Positions 47,101 to 57,300 of a stretch of DNA of 64,000 bases are shown in pieces (positions within the stretch are counted from its first letter, which is position 1; every line of letters begins with the position of its first letter). This DNA is from Ciona intestinalis (taxonomy: Eukaryota; Chordata; Ascidiacea; Phlebobranchia; Cionidae). The notes beneath the pieces are model-generated. The model ran no database searches. It worked only from the letters and a program-made list of their open reading frames with translations, and was not told where the DNA came from. The translations under genes were made by a program, and so were the position numbers. Location: NCBI RefSeq assembly GCF_000224145.3, contig NC_020175.2:2703278-2767277 (forward strand), read 5' to 3'.

Positions 47101-50100
47101 TATAGTTTAACTTGTAGATGTGTTATGCAATGTAGAATTTTATTTTATTATATTATGATGTGATAAATACTAGGACGAGGCGCGCCATGGGACATTGGAT
47201 ATAGCCCAATTACCCTATAACACCTATGCGATACACAGTAACGTACACTTATAATTGTACATATAATATACTAAATGGTAATATACTATAATAGGTTGGA
47301 GGAGGATAGGACACTTTTTCATTCTATTTTTTCGACCCATTTGGTAGTAAAGAAAGAATAGTCAAATAATTATAAAACCGTATCCTCATGACTCCCATTG
47401 ACCGTTGTTAAGTGTTTAAAACACGATCAGGATATTTAGATATTACGTACTAGGGGTGTTCCGTCTTTCCCCACCCTACTCTGTATTACAAACGGCACTT
47501 AATACTTCCAGAACCGCAGCATAGTTTTGTATTTAAGTGATTAGGTGCTCTGTAACTTTCGATTAGCGAAAAAAATCTTTAAACTTTCAAAAATTTTAAA
47601 TCTTCGCAAATTCCCAATCTTTATTATGACGTGGACGCGTGGTCACACAGGTTGGCGACACCCATGGTGGGGAGGTCCTATATCTTACAATTATGGACAG
47701 GTGCAAATGAAGTCTAAATTAGTTTTGTATTTTTCACCCTAGTAAACAATCGTAACGCACAGCGCGCGTTCAGTAGTTTATTGTTGGGATATTATAACAC
47801 ATGCCTTTTCAGTATTATGATAATAATATTAATCACTTTTATTTGTCTCTGCTATTACAGTAGCGTGGATTTAAAAGTATTTTAAACGAAAACAGGATAT
47901 AGCGACAAAACAACAGTTGTTAAAACACGCTTTACAGTTAAAAACTTATTTACATTTATAGGAATAAAAAAGCGTGGTCGCTACACCTATTGTTTAGTTT
48001 ACACATTTTAACTAATTTGGTGTAGATACTCAAGATTCAACCTAAAACGAGTCAGTGCATATTTTATTAAAAGACGTTTGAACTATCTGTTGTGTGTCAT
48101 ACTCTGTATAGTTGTAAAACCAAACGCATCGACTTTTATGTGCTTTATTAAATTAACCGAAATTTCCTACTACCTTACGTCAGTCGTATTTCTCTATTGA
48201 TTTATTCCTTTCTTTCGGACAATTTCCAACAAAATCATTAAAAATTCGCTTTTAGCAATTAAAATTCGCTAACACATCCCTTTCAAATTATACAAAACTT
48301 TAACATATACCTCTGCAGATGACCGACATAATAGACGACATTGTCAGCCTTGAGTCAAGCTTCGGAGACGAGCCTCGCTTCGACCGTAACGCTACAACTG
48401 TAAGTATTGATTTTATTATCAATAGCAGTAACTACAGTATTACTACTGATTTCTGCTTCGGGTTTTGACTATTTTTATTTTTCATAGTAAACTTTGTTAT
48501 TTAGGACAGTTAATCGGTGCTGGGCTTTAAAATAGAGCTCGTATGCCTTTTACGCAAGGTAATACTCGTATACCATATACGTATGGTAAAATTCGTATAC
48601 CATATACGTGTGGTAAAACTCGTATGTCATGTACGTATGGTAACCAAAGGGTTCTAGGTTCGATGCTCAATGCCATTGTAGCAGTATGTGTTTTTTGACA
48701 AAACAATTGAGCGGTTACTGCCTTTTCCCCCCAAATCACTGCATACTCACGGAGTATGTTTAGTTTTAGGCAATTTCACAGGTCAAATAACCTGCTTGAT
48801 TGTAATATCAACCGGTTAGCAGAGAAAAGTTATATGTACATTAGTACATCTGTGTACTCTTGTAGCGCAAACTTAAATCACTGCATTTTCCACGTATTTG
48901 ATTAAGTAAACTAAGAATGACATACCCTTCCCTCTACTCCATCAACTACTAATATAGTAGGGAAAGGAAAGACGGAACACCTTTAGCACATAATATCCAA
49001 ATATCCTAATCGTGTTTTAAACAATTAACAACGGAGAATGAGAGTCGTAAAGATACGGTTTAATAATTCTTTTAATGTTTTTTAATTACTTCCAAGTAGG
49101 ACAAAAAAAAACAGAATAAAAAGTTTCCTATCTTCCCCCACCCTACTATACTAACCACGCCATACCCCTCAGCTCCAAACAGTTTCCCCGTCTGACCTTG
49201 GAAGTTTCGCCCGCTCCTCTGCCCATTCCCTGCCCGTTATCTCCAACGAAACGTCCTCATCGTGTCCTGTCATCAAACGTGAGTTTACGGAAGAAGACGC
49301 TCGTCTCTTCGCTAAAGATCGGATCAAGAAGGACAATCACAATATAAGTAAGTCCCTGTTTTCTGCACTATTTTACCAAATATAATACGGAATACAGCAG
49401 ATGAGCAAAATACATTATGGTAGGGTGGGGTAAGATGGGAACACATAATATCCAAATATCCTGATCGTGTTTTAAACAATTAACAATGGTCTATGGGAGT
49501 CGTGAGGATACGGCTTTTTAATTCTTTGAATGTTCTTTGTTTATTACCAACGAGAAAATTAAATAAAAAGGTGTCTCATCTTTCCCCACCCTACTATGTA
49601 AACAGTACAGACAGAATACAACAGGATACATAATATATAATACACAATACAGTACGAAATACAGTATCTCAAGCTAAAAAAATATCTCGGGTGCAACAGC
49701 AGCCACACTTCTTAAATGACAATCTTACACTTTTTTTTCATAGCGTGTTTTAACAACTGTTGTTTTGTTGTTAATTCCTTTATCTTCGTTCTTTAAATAA
49801 CCTGATATTCCCTACGTTTTCAAAGAGAGATAAATAAAAGTTATGTTATGTGAGTACAGAACACACCATACATTGTATAATGCTATACACCACCAAGCTA
49901 CTTATACGGGAAAATGTTCAAGTCCTTAGTTTACCAAAGTAATGTGTATCGTTAAGTACACCATATAATACGTTTTACTACCTTCAAAACCAACATGACA
50001 TAGTTCATTTCTTAAACAGTTGAGCGGAGACGAAGGTACAATATAAACGATCGAATACGTGAGTTGGGACACCTCGTGCCAAAGTCGTCTGACCCGTAAG

Positions 50101-53100
50101 TGGTTGTCTACGTTTGTTTGCCTGTTTTTAATAGATTCCAACCCATAAGACTGTGGGGTACGATGGGTCACTGTCAGTTTATAATTAATAGCACTGTGGT
50201 CGGTGGGGTAAGACGGGACACCTTTAGTTCATATTTAATAGTACTGTGGGGTAAAATGGAACACCTTTAGCACATAACATCCAAATATCCTAATCACGTT
50301 TTTAACAATTAACAACGGTCTATGGGAGTCGTGAGGGCACGGTTTTATAATTCTTTAAATGTTTTTTGTTTACTACGAAATGGGCCGGAAAAATAGCATG
50401 GAAGGTGTTTCATCTTCCCCACCTTTTTGGGATTTTGTGCTTTTTTGTAACAACTCCAAAAACGATAAAATGGACCACTGTGTTGGAGCAGTGACCGTTA
50501 AGTTTCAAACGCATTGTAAAAGTTGATGTTTTGCAGAGAATTGCGTTGGAATAAAGGTTCCATACTGAAAGCTGCAGTAGATTACATACAGCACTTACAA
50601 AACGACCAACAGAAACATCGTGCACTTGAACAACGAAGTAAACAAATGGAGACGATGAATAAGAAGTTACTGTTACGAGTTCAGGTATATTTATGTGAAA
50701 ATATGCATTTTTTTTTCGGAAAATATCAGGCGCCTTAGCACAGTTGGTTAGCGCGCCTGCCTCTAACCCAGAGGTAATGGGTTCAAAGCTCGTCGTTGCT
50801 ACCATTGTGGGCGAATGTCGAGGACAAGACACTTAACGGCAATTGCTCCAACTCAGTGGTCATTAATGAGTTGTCCAAATTATCAGCCACACATAACAAA
50901 AATGAAAAAATCCTCCCTCAAAAAAATAATTACCCACAAAGTAACAAACATGGTAACTCGTAAGCTGGCACGAGGTGTATGAACACCCGTGTTATAACGA
51001 CCGTCGTTTTCCGGCCACACGAGAATAAAGTAAGTTACATTCATTCATATAGGAACTCGAAATGACGGTACAACAGTACGGTATTAATGTTGACAACAGC
51101 GAAAAACAAGGCATGATGAACCAGCTTCTTAACTTTAACACCGCCCCGACCGCGGGCATGACGGACGGGATGTTCACCGCAGGTAGTTTTCACAATTCTT
51201 ATTATAAATTGTAATAAATTTCGCGAATTTTGCCCTGATCTGGTGCTCATAGAGTTGAATAATTTTTGTGCAAAGAAATACAGTAAGGATCTGGTGCTAC
51301 GAAAACGTAACAGACAAAAAAAGTGCATTCTATTGTATAGTAGGGTGGGGGAAGATGGGACACCTTTAGCACATAATATCTATACATTCTGATCGTGTTT
51401 CAAACAATTAACAACGGTCTATGGGAGTCATGAGGATATAGTTTCATATTTCTTTGAGTGTTCTTTGTTTAACACTAAATGGGACGAGAAAATAGAGTTA
51501 AAACGTGTCCCATCTTCCCCCATCCTATTGTATAATAAAACTTATTAGGCTAAAAGGCATCGTCAGTCTTCTATTCAAATATATAATCATTTAAAACTCA
51601 TTATGTAATTTTCTAACGTTAACGTATCCCCGCAGAAGAGGAACACCACGTCGCAAATTTCCCCACCAACGCCGTCTCGCCCCAGAACAGGTCGCCGGGT
51701 ACATTAACATCACAAACAGCGGAAATAATAGTTTACCAACAGCCAGAGCAGGTAGCACCTGGTGCGAATACGAACCCCGACCAGCAGTTTTTACACCAAC
51801 AACAACAACAACAACAACAGGTTAGTAGATGGTTTTAAAACGGATGAATTGCTTCTTGGAGTCGGCCATGCGTTTTTATATAGTAGGGTTTGGAAGATGG
51901 GACATCTTTTCAATCTATTTTCTTTTCCCTTTTGGTAGTAAACAAAAAAACATTTAAAGGAATATAAAACCGTATCCTCACGACTCTAATCGACCGTTGT
52001 TAGTTGTTTAAAACACGATCAGGATATTTGGATATTATGCGCTAAAGGTGTCCCCTCTTCCCCCACCCTACCATACCTTAACTTCAAGGTCAATATAGAC
52101 ACGACGTTAATCTAGTCACAGTATGATAAGTAATTTGTATTGAAAATAAATTTTTAATATTTTATTTGTAAAATTGTTATGTATGTCGTTGGTATACCTA
52201 CAATGTTGCTAAAAATACAAATTTAGCAATAGTAAAAAACATTATACGAAAATTCTCTATGTTAACCAACGTAACTTATTTCCCCTGCAGTTATTGACGG
52301 TCGACTCCACAATCATCAACGACCAACAACAGCCAAGTCTCTCCCCTAACCATCAGATGCAGGGTAACTTCTCCCCTGCTAACTATAACCAGCAATCACC
52401 TTTGGGCAGTGCAGCTTCTAGCACTCTCTCGCCAACACACAGTGAAATGAACATGCAACAACAACAACAACAGCAACAACAGCAACAAACACAACAGCAA
52501 CAACAAGAACAGTCCAACACGTTAAATTTAAGTAAGTAAAAATTTCGGATTTTTTACTGTACGAATTAATTTGTAGGTTTTTTCTCTGTGTGGTTGATAA
52601 TTTGGATAACCAATTAGTGACCACTGGGTTGAAGCAATTGCCGTTAAGTGTCTTGCCCAAGGACACATACAACCACGTAGCTGTATACTTGTATTCCATA
52701 CAAACACAGCGGACATCATCTTGTATACAAGTTTTTTTTTACCTTTTACCTGTAAACGCTTACTAATCTCCAAATTGCATTGCATAGCTTAACTTATTTT
52801 ACAATAATAACTTTTGACTAAAAGCCACCATAAAGCATTTCAGATAGTTCAATCTGATCTAAAAAATAAAAAAATCCCACATTTTTTCCACTAGAAAAAT
52901 TTCAGACACTTAAAAAAAATTAAAAAAAAAACTTTTTGTTTTCAGATCTTGACGAAGTAGATATGACAGCGTTTCAATTTCCCGCAAATAACGATGCCGA
53001 TCCACTAACCAGTATAATGGGGGGCGGGTTCAGCTCCTTGCTGACTTCAGAGCCAAATCAGGTATATTATGTAATACATTATATAGTAGAGTGGGGGAAG

Positions 53101-53643
53101 TTAGGACACCTTTAGCACATAATATCCAAATATCCTGATCGTGTTTTAAACAATTAACAACGGTCTATAGGAGTTTCAAGGATACAGTTTTATAATTCTT
53201 TAAACCTTCTTTGTTTACAAGCGGAAAGGGAATGTAGAACAAAAAATTACCCACATAGAATATAATGTAGTATGGTGGGGTAAGATGATACATATTTTGA
53301 CTTCTTTTTTAGGGTAGGGGTAAGATGGTACACCTTTCCATTTTTTCCTTTTATTCGGTAGTAAACAAAGAATATTTACAGAATTACATGTAATCCGCCC
53401 CACTTAAAATAGCTTTGTTAAATAATTAAAAGCGATCAGAAAATATGAGACTTAGGTGCTAACGGTATCCCATCTTACCCCACAGTATTATAAAGTCATT
53501 ACCATGTAAAATGTTCGCTATATACAAAATAAAAGAATTGCATTTTTACCCAAATTCTTGTATTATAGTTTAATGACGTCATGATGGTGGACGATTACGG
53601 TCTTATAAAAGACGATATATTTCTGTCCGATGCTAACCAGTGA
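34240..53643 (+). CDS. MITF: MITF/TFE family bHLH-leucine-zipper transcription factor
   Basis: Fifteen exons join into 780 codons plus TGA: 34240-34331, 34564-35166, 38034-38094, 38811-38948, 43997-44150, 44669-44736, 48319-48399, 49173-49347, 50020-50095, 50537-50684, 51053-51182, 51636-51820, 52291-52531, 52946-53061, 53569-53643. Hallmarks in order: [15 protein letters not shown], close to the Rag-GTPase-binding start of TFEB (Ser3, Arg4, Gln10, Leu11 kept); PVQVLK then [12 protein letters not shown]; the acidic activator [26 protein letters not shown] with a SUMO-type IKRE; basic region KKDNHNI + [32 protein letters not shown]; a zipper. Two Gln-rich tracts follow. The family binds E-boxes and controls pigment-cell and lysosomal genes. 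Ciona is thought to have one MITF/TFE gene. The two 5'-most exons fit by phase only; the start could instead be at 38050. Confidence 0.94.
35335..35530 (+). mobile_element. TA-flanked MITE, copy 12
   Basis: Left end ATGTGGGGTAAGATGGGATA, right end CACATTACCCCACCCTACTA. Belongs to the GGGGTAAGATGG subtype also seen at 53265 and 62727. Confidence 0.78.
36681..36775 (+). repeat. Three copies of a 23-30 base unit
   Basis: ATAAGTATGCTTACCTACAT occurs three times with TATATA spacers. A separate double TACATACTATGTGTTCATGAA lies at 36563-36604. Confidence 0.75.
37295..37450 (+). repeat. Interspersed repeat family C
   Basis: TTTGTCTTTTCGATTACAAT, CAGGATAAAGCGACAAAACA and the AACAGTTGTTAAAACACG core. 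Confidence 0.65.
38564..38756 (+). mobile_element. TA-flanked MITE, copy 13
   Basis: Ends ATGGTAGAGTGGGGAAAGAC and TATCTTCCCCCACCCTACTA. Ends 54 bases before MITF exon 38811-38948. Confidence 0.85.
39345..39850 (+). repeat. About 78-base tandem repeat interrupted by a SINE and gap
   Basis: Units share GCATACAAAA, GCTTGTGCAAAAAA and ACATAGTTTTATTATA. One unit is split: TACATTACATATTGCAATAT stands left of the gap 39519-39568 and TACATTACATATTGCAATAA stands right of the SINE. Confidence 0.65.
39569..39765 (+). mobile_element. tRNA-derived SINE, 5' part lost in gap
   Basis: Starts GCTTCAACCCAGTGGCCACT right after the gap; complete tail with GTAAGCTGGCATGAGGTGTT and ATTCATTCAT. Confidence 0.8.
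40389..40470 (+). repeat. Threefold 31-base repeat
   Basis: GCAGTGTTTCCTACACTTTT then CACTTCAAATT/CACTACAAATT, three times. Confidence 0.75.
42160..42355 (+). mobile_element. TA-flanked MITE, copy 14, well preserved
   Basis: Ends TAGTAGGGTGGGGGAGGACG and CTCATCTTCCCCCACCCTAC, with a TA run on the left. Confidence 0.88.
42490..42615 (+). repeat. Interspersed repeat family C
   Basis: Weak copy: ATAATAACTTGTATTTGTCT, CTGCTAAAACACGCTAACAG, TATTTACATTTAATTGGAAG. Confidence 0.5.
43135..43473 (+). CDS. MITF: Alternative first exon of MITF
   Basis: Starts with ATG ([20 protein letters not shown]) and stays open for 113 codons to a GTAAAT donor in phase 0, the same phase as the exon ending at 38948, so it can splice into 43997. 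The resulting protein would be 595 residues and would lack the Rag-binding-like [11 protein letters not shown] segment, as vertebrate MITF-M does. Pro/Tyr-rich start, basic end; no known domain seen. A promoter would lie in 42650-43134. Confidence 0.7.
43532..43992 (+). repeat. Four tandem units of about 115 bases abutting a MITF splice acceptor
   Basis: Units start near 43532, 43645, 43759 and 43876. Each carries GGCGTCCTGCACGATTTTTT-like sequence, a GAGATACAT box and a T-rich end (CACTAATCTTTAG, CCAATCTTAAAATCTTTAG). The last unit runs into TTTTTCCTACAG, the acceptor of exon 43997. Confidence 0.8.
44180..44335 (-). repeat. Interspersed repeat family C
   Basis: Inverted copy: ATTCACAGCGTGTTTTAACA, GACTATTGTTTTGCTGTTGA, TCTTCGTTCTTTAAACAACA. 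Confidence 0.6.
46300..46473 (-). mobile_element. TA-flanked MITE, copy 15, shortened
   Basis: Ends TATAGTAGGGTGGGGAAGAT and CCCATTTTCCCCCATAGTAC; about 20 bases shorter than the family. Confidence 0.8.
47288..47480 (-). mobile_element. TA-flanked MITE, copy 16
   Basis: Ends TATAATAGGTTGGAGGAGGA and CCGTCTTTCCCCACCCTACT. Confidence 0.82.
47830..47990 (+). repeat. Interspersed repeat family C, well-preserved copy
   Basis: TTTGTCTCTGCTATTACAGT, AACAGGATATAGCGACAAAA, AACACGCTTTACAGTTAAAA, GCGTGGTCGCTACACCTA. Confidence 0.65.
48556..48642 (+). repeat. Three palindromic 27-base units
   Basis: Each unit contains CGTATACCATATACGTATGG or a close variant, itself a near-perfect inverted repeat. Lies in the MITF intron after 48399; followed by a SINE-head-like remnant to about 48722. 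Confidence 0.75.
48954..49150 (+). mobile_element. TA-flanked MITE, copy 17
   Basis: Ends TATAGTAGGGAAAGGAAAGA and CTATCTTCCCCCACCCTACT. Ends 22 bases before MITF exon 49173-49347. Confidence 0.82.
49417..49598 (+). mobile_element. TA-flanked MITE, copy 18
   Basis: Ends ATGGTAGGGTGGGGTAAGAT and CTCATCTTTCCCCACCCTAC; starts about 70 bases after the exon donor. Confidence 0.82.
49735..49845 (-). repeat. Interspersed repeat family C
   Basis: CATAGCGTGTTTTAACAACT, GTTTTGTTGTTAATTCCTTT, TCTTCGTTCTTTAAATAACC. Confidence 0.6.
50195..50428 (+). mobile_element. TA-flanked MITE, copy 19, with doubled left end
   Basis: GGTGGGGTAAGACGGGACAC at 50199 and TGTGGGGTAAAATGGAACAC at 50249 are two successive left ends; one body and right end (CATCTTCCCCACC) follow. 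Confidence 0.65.
50732..51048 (+). mobile_element. tRNA-derived SINE, full length, abutting a MITF exon
   Basis: Head GCGCCTTAGCACAGTTGGTT and GAGGTAATGGGTTCAAAGCT, middle block, A-rich centre, tail with AGCTGGCACGAGGTGTATGA and CCGTCGTTTTCCGGCCACAC, ending ATTCATTCATA at the acceptor TAG of exon 51053-51182. This is the most complete copy in the window. Confidence 0.9.
51336..51533 (+). mobile_element. TA-flanked MITE, copy 20
   Basis: Ends ATAGTAGGGTGGGGGAAGAT and CCATCTTCCCCCATCCTATT. Confidence 0.87.
51880..52073 (-). mobile_element. TA-flanked MITE, copy 21
   Basis: Ends TATAGTAGGGTTTGGAAGAT and CCTCTTCCCCCACCCTACCA. Confidence 0.85.
52445..52512 (+). repeat. CAA/CAG repeat coding for a Gln tract in MITF
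   Basis: Mixed CAA/CAG run in exon 52291-52531, with one Thr and one Glu interruption. A shorter run of pure CAA ends exon 51636-51820 at 51796-51820. Confidence 0.9.
52575..52678 (-). mobile_element. tRNA-derived SINE fragment, middle block
   Basis: GTGTGGTTGATAATTTGGAT, GACCACTGGGTTGAAGCAAT, CTTGCCCAAGGACACATACA; head and tail absent. Confidence 0.7.
53082..53240 (+). mobile_element. TA-flanked MITE, copy 22, right end missing
   Basis: TATAGTAGAGTGGGGGAAGT and the core to TTCTTTGTTTACAAG; the right inverted end is absent. Confidence 0.75.
53265..53492 (-). mobile_element. MITE of the GGGGTAAGATGG subtype
   Basis: Left end GTAGTATGGTGGGGTAAGAT followed by a second near copy (GGGTAGGGGTAAGATGGTAC), right end ATCCCATCTTACCCCACAGT. 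Divergent from the main family. Confidence 0.65.
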
Positions 53644-54364
53644 TATTAACTGCGTCTACGAAGCACAAGTCTTCTCTACCAATCAACATGACGCTGTAAG
53701 CTGAACAAGGAGCTTGTAACCTTTCCGTGACACCCGGTTAAATGCCAGTTGCCACTCCAGTTGGCACCTGTGACGTTTTTTCTTACAAGGAAAAAGATGG
53801 TTCAAATTTGCTATAGAGTTCTGTATTAGGGTTTTAAAGCCATTATCGGCTTTTTTTATACAAGAGTTCTAAATTACAAATCCTAAAAAGCTGAGACATA
53901 CGTTCTGTATGTCGACGTACCTCTTTCTTTTTAAAATCAAGTTTTCTTAAATCCGTTTTTATTTTTTAACCGATAATCAAATTTTTACGCTTCAATCTAA
54001 CAGCCGCGCAAATCGTGACCGAGTTTTTACCAGCGTGGTACTTTGACCAATTCATCTGTACAGTGATGCAATGTTCCCTGTTCTTAACTAACGCGATGAG
54101 TTTTTACAGAAACGCTTTATTTTTCTCATAGCAATAGCAGGCCCAATTTTGGTGGCCGCTAACGCGTTGCAATTTCGCCCTTTTTTTATCGAATCGCTTC
54201 GTTTTCGTTAATATTATATTTGCCATACGGAAATCCATTCTGAGACTGAAGTATTTTTGAGAACATCTGGTTTTAAAAGTTGTTGATGTATTTGTACAGG
54301 CGGCGAGAAGAAAATAGCAGAGTTATTGTGAGGCGCTGTTAGCGGAAGTCGATCCCATCAACGT
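53644..54364. other. Spacer between convergent MITF and ninjurin genes
   Basis: 720 bases with no repeat or gene seen; expected to hold both 3' untranslated regions. Confidence 0.6.
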
Positions 54365-57300
54365 TCACTTGCCAGGTGGCGTTGTTGGTATCGAAACTCT
54401 GAAAAAGACATTCGTAAAGTTATGAAGCTTAAATAGCATTTTTAGTGTATTTCTGCAGAAGTATCATGTTTAGCAAACTCCGTTGATTAATTTTGCAGCT
54501 TTAAATAGTTGCAGAAACGGATTAAGAATTTAGTTTTAACAAGCACCCAAAATAGCATGCACAGCGGGCAAAGATACGTTAAATAGTAGGCTGGGGGAAG
54601 AGGGTACGGTTTTATAAAATTTTAAATGTTCTTTGTTTACTACCAAATAGGACAAGAATTGAAATAAAAACGTAACCCATCTCCCCCCACCACACTGCAA
54701 TAAAAACAGATTGCCACCGGTTAGAAAAAAAGCAATTGCTTTAAAGTCATTGTAGAGTTGCTGTTAGTGTTTTGCCACCTTTGTAGTTGCGAGCTTACGT
54801 TCCGTTAGACACCGGGTTTGGTATCCCGACGTACAGTCCGCTGTCGGCCATTATGTTCAATACTATAACACTGATGATTGTGATGATACCGGCGAATATC
54901 GTGCACGTGATGTTGAGTCTTTGTAGACAGCCTTGCTTTCTTGGGTTCTGGATGTTTTGTGTGCCTGAGTGGAAGCGCATTAATTTAGATTGCAGTTGTT
55001 GAATATATAGTAGGCTGGGGGGAGATGGGACACATTTTCATATAGTAGGGTGGGGGAAGATGGGACACCTTTTAACTTTATTTTCTCGTCCCATTGAGTA
55101 GTAAACAAAGAACATTCAAAATATTATAAAACTATATCACAACGACTTCCTAAGACCGTTGTTGATTAATTTAAACACGATTAGAATATTTGGATTATAT
55201 GTGCTAAATGTGTCCCATCTTCCCCCACCCTACTGTACTATTTTCTCGTCCCATTTAGTAATGAATAAAGAACATTTAAAGAAATTAAAACCGTATCTTC
55301 ACGACTCCGATAGGCCGTTGTTAATTGTTTAATACACGATCAGGATATTTCGATATTACGTGCCAATTAAAAGGTGTCCCATCTTTCTTCACTATATACT
55401 ATATAGTAGGGTGGGTGAGTTGGAATCCGAGAGTATATTCGGTCTTTTTTGGATCCTATTTGCGGCTAACTATTTGATGATAGACAAAAATAAACGTTAC
55501 ATAATTATTCCACAGTATTCTAGAATAAAAAAGTGTCCCATCTCCCTCAGCCTATTGTATAAATAAAGTTTACGTGACAAAGAAACTAGCAGTCCTTTAA
55601 TTTCGCAAGGTTAAATACTAGTTGCAAAATACTATCAATTTAAAGTCTATCAATATTTTGTCTCATTTTAGAAAATCAGCGTCAGCTCCAGTGGCGCAAT
55701 CGGTTAGCGCGCCGTACTTATATAACAGTATCGGAGAAATGCGGAGGTTGTGAGTTCGAGCCTCACCTGGAGCAATGTTTTGGCTCAGTTAGGTTCATAA
55801 ATTGGAAACAAATTTCATATTATTAGACTAAAAACAGTCCACTTTTTAAACTCATTGTATTATATGCCCTGAATGTACAAATTTCCCATAATTTGTGGTT
55901 TAATCAAAATTTAGCAAGTTTAACTGTCGTGTCCTTTGATATTTGATATATGAAAAATTGCCTTATCGTCAGCTCCAGTGGCGCAATCGGTTAGCGCGCC
56001 GTACTTATATAACAGTATCGGAGACATGCGGAGGTTGTGAGTTCGAGGCTCACCTGGAGCACTATTTTGTACTAATCAACTGAACAACAATTACAGTCAA
56101 AATTAGTAGAGAAAATATCCGTATAAATGCTTATTACTTGATCGATATGGACACTTATACGGTCATCACCGAATAACATATGTATTAGTGTCTGGTTCTG
56201 TAGTCTAGTCTACTCCAGAGTCTAGACTATGTGGGTATAGTTAAAATAAAGAATCGCCCGTTTGTTCGTAGGTAAGGGTAACGGAATTCTAAAAAATCCG
56301 AAGTTTGAATAGCAGCTACTTCAGCAATAAGTAATCGTATAATGCTACCACAAATCTTCAGAAGCGTATTTATATATAAGTTACACGAGTATATATGTAG
56401 CAAAGATATTTTGACTTACTTAGAAATACGAGCAGAATTCCTTCAAGCGCCAACAACCCAAGCAGGACAGATATAAGAATAAGCATCGGTAAATACCATT
56501 TTCCGTCCGCGCCCTAAAGTTAAAGACAATTATCAAATATTCACTGCACGTATAAGTACTGTGGGATAAGATGGGACACCTTAGAACATAATATCCAAAT
56601 ATCCTGACCGTGTTTTAAAAAATTAACAACGGTCTATAATTAAGCGTCGTGAGGATACGGTTTTATAATTCTTTGCGTGTTCTTTGTTTACTACCAAATG
56701 GTGCAAGAAAATAGAAGAAAAAGGGTTTCCATCTTTCCCTACCCTACTTTAATTTACTTGGATTTTCGTATATTTACAGTGTTGTTGTCTCTCCCTTCTA
56801 TAAACAATCAACCACAAAGTTATATACGTGGTAACTTATAAGCAGGCACGAGGTGTACAAAACAGATCACCCGCAAGTTATAACGAGCGTCGTTACTTCG
56901 TCACCGGAGATAAAAAAAAACTTACATTTATTAAATAATTTTAACAATGGGCAAATATCAGTCTATAGTGTTAGAATAACGGGTCCGATTATTGTATTAA
57001 CTCAGTACTATACATTGTTATTATTTAATCAGGTAATTAAACCACCATATGTCTAATCGCTAAAATAGTTCTTTGTTCATGTTGATTGATGTAAGCATAT
57101 ATACGAGGTGATTTAAATGAACTGGTTACCGTTACCGGGCAAGTTTAATGTATGAACACGTCATAATTAAATATAATACCGTGGGGAAGTTGGGACACCT
57201 TTGGCACATAATGTCCAAATATTCTGATCGTGTTTTGAACAATTAACAACGGTCTATGGGAGTCCTGATGATATACGGTTTTCTAATTCATTGAATGTTC

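Larger units (their letters stand above)
44737..48318 (+). other. MITF intron before the activator exon
   Basis: 3.6 kb without a recognised gene. Holds a duplicated segment (44900-45065, CGCAATTGCATGTGCACATT-like), MITEs at 46300 and 47288 and a family C repeat at 47830. Confidence 0.6.

Noticed and set aside
47545-47742. Plus-strand frame with [17 protein letters not shown]
   Set aside because: No recognised domain, no phase fit with MITF exons on either side; kept as intronic sequence.
50410-50832. 140-codon minus-strand frame
   Set aside because: Antisense of the MITF bHLH exon plus part of a SINE.
54787-55002. Plus-strand frame that looks like a membrane segment
   Set aside because: Antisense of ninjurin exon 54964-54799, which has correct splice sites and phase.
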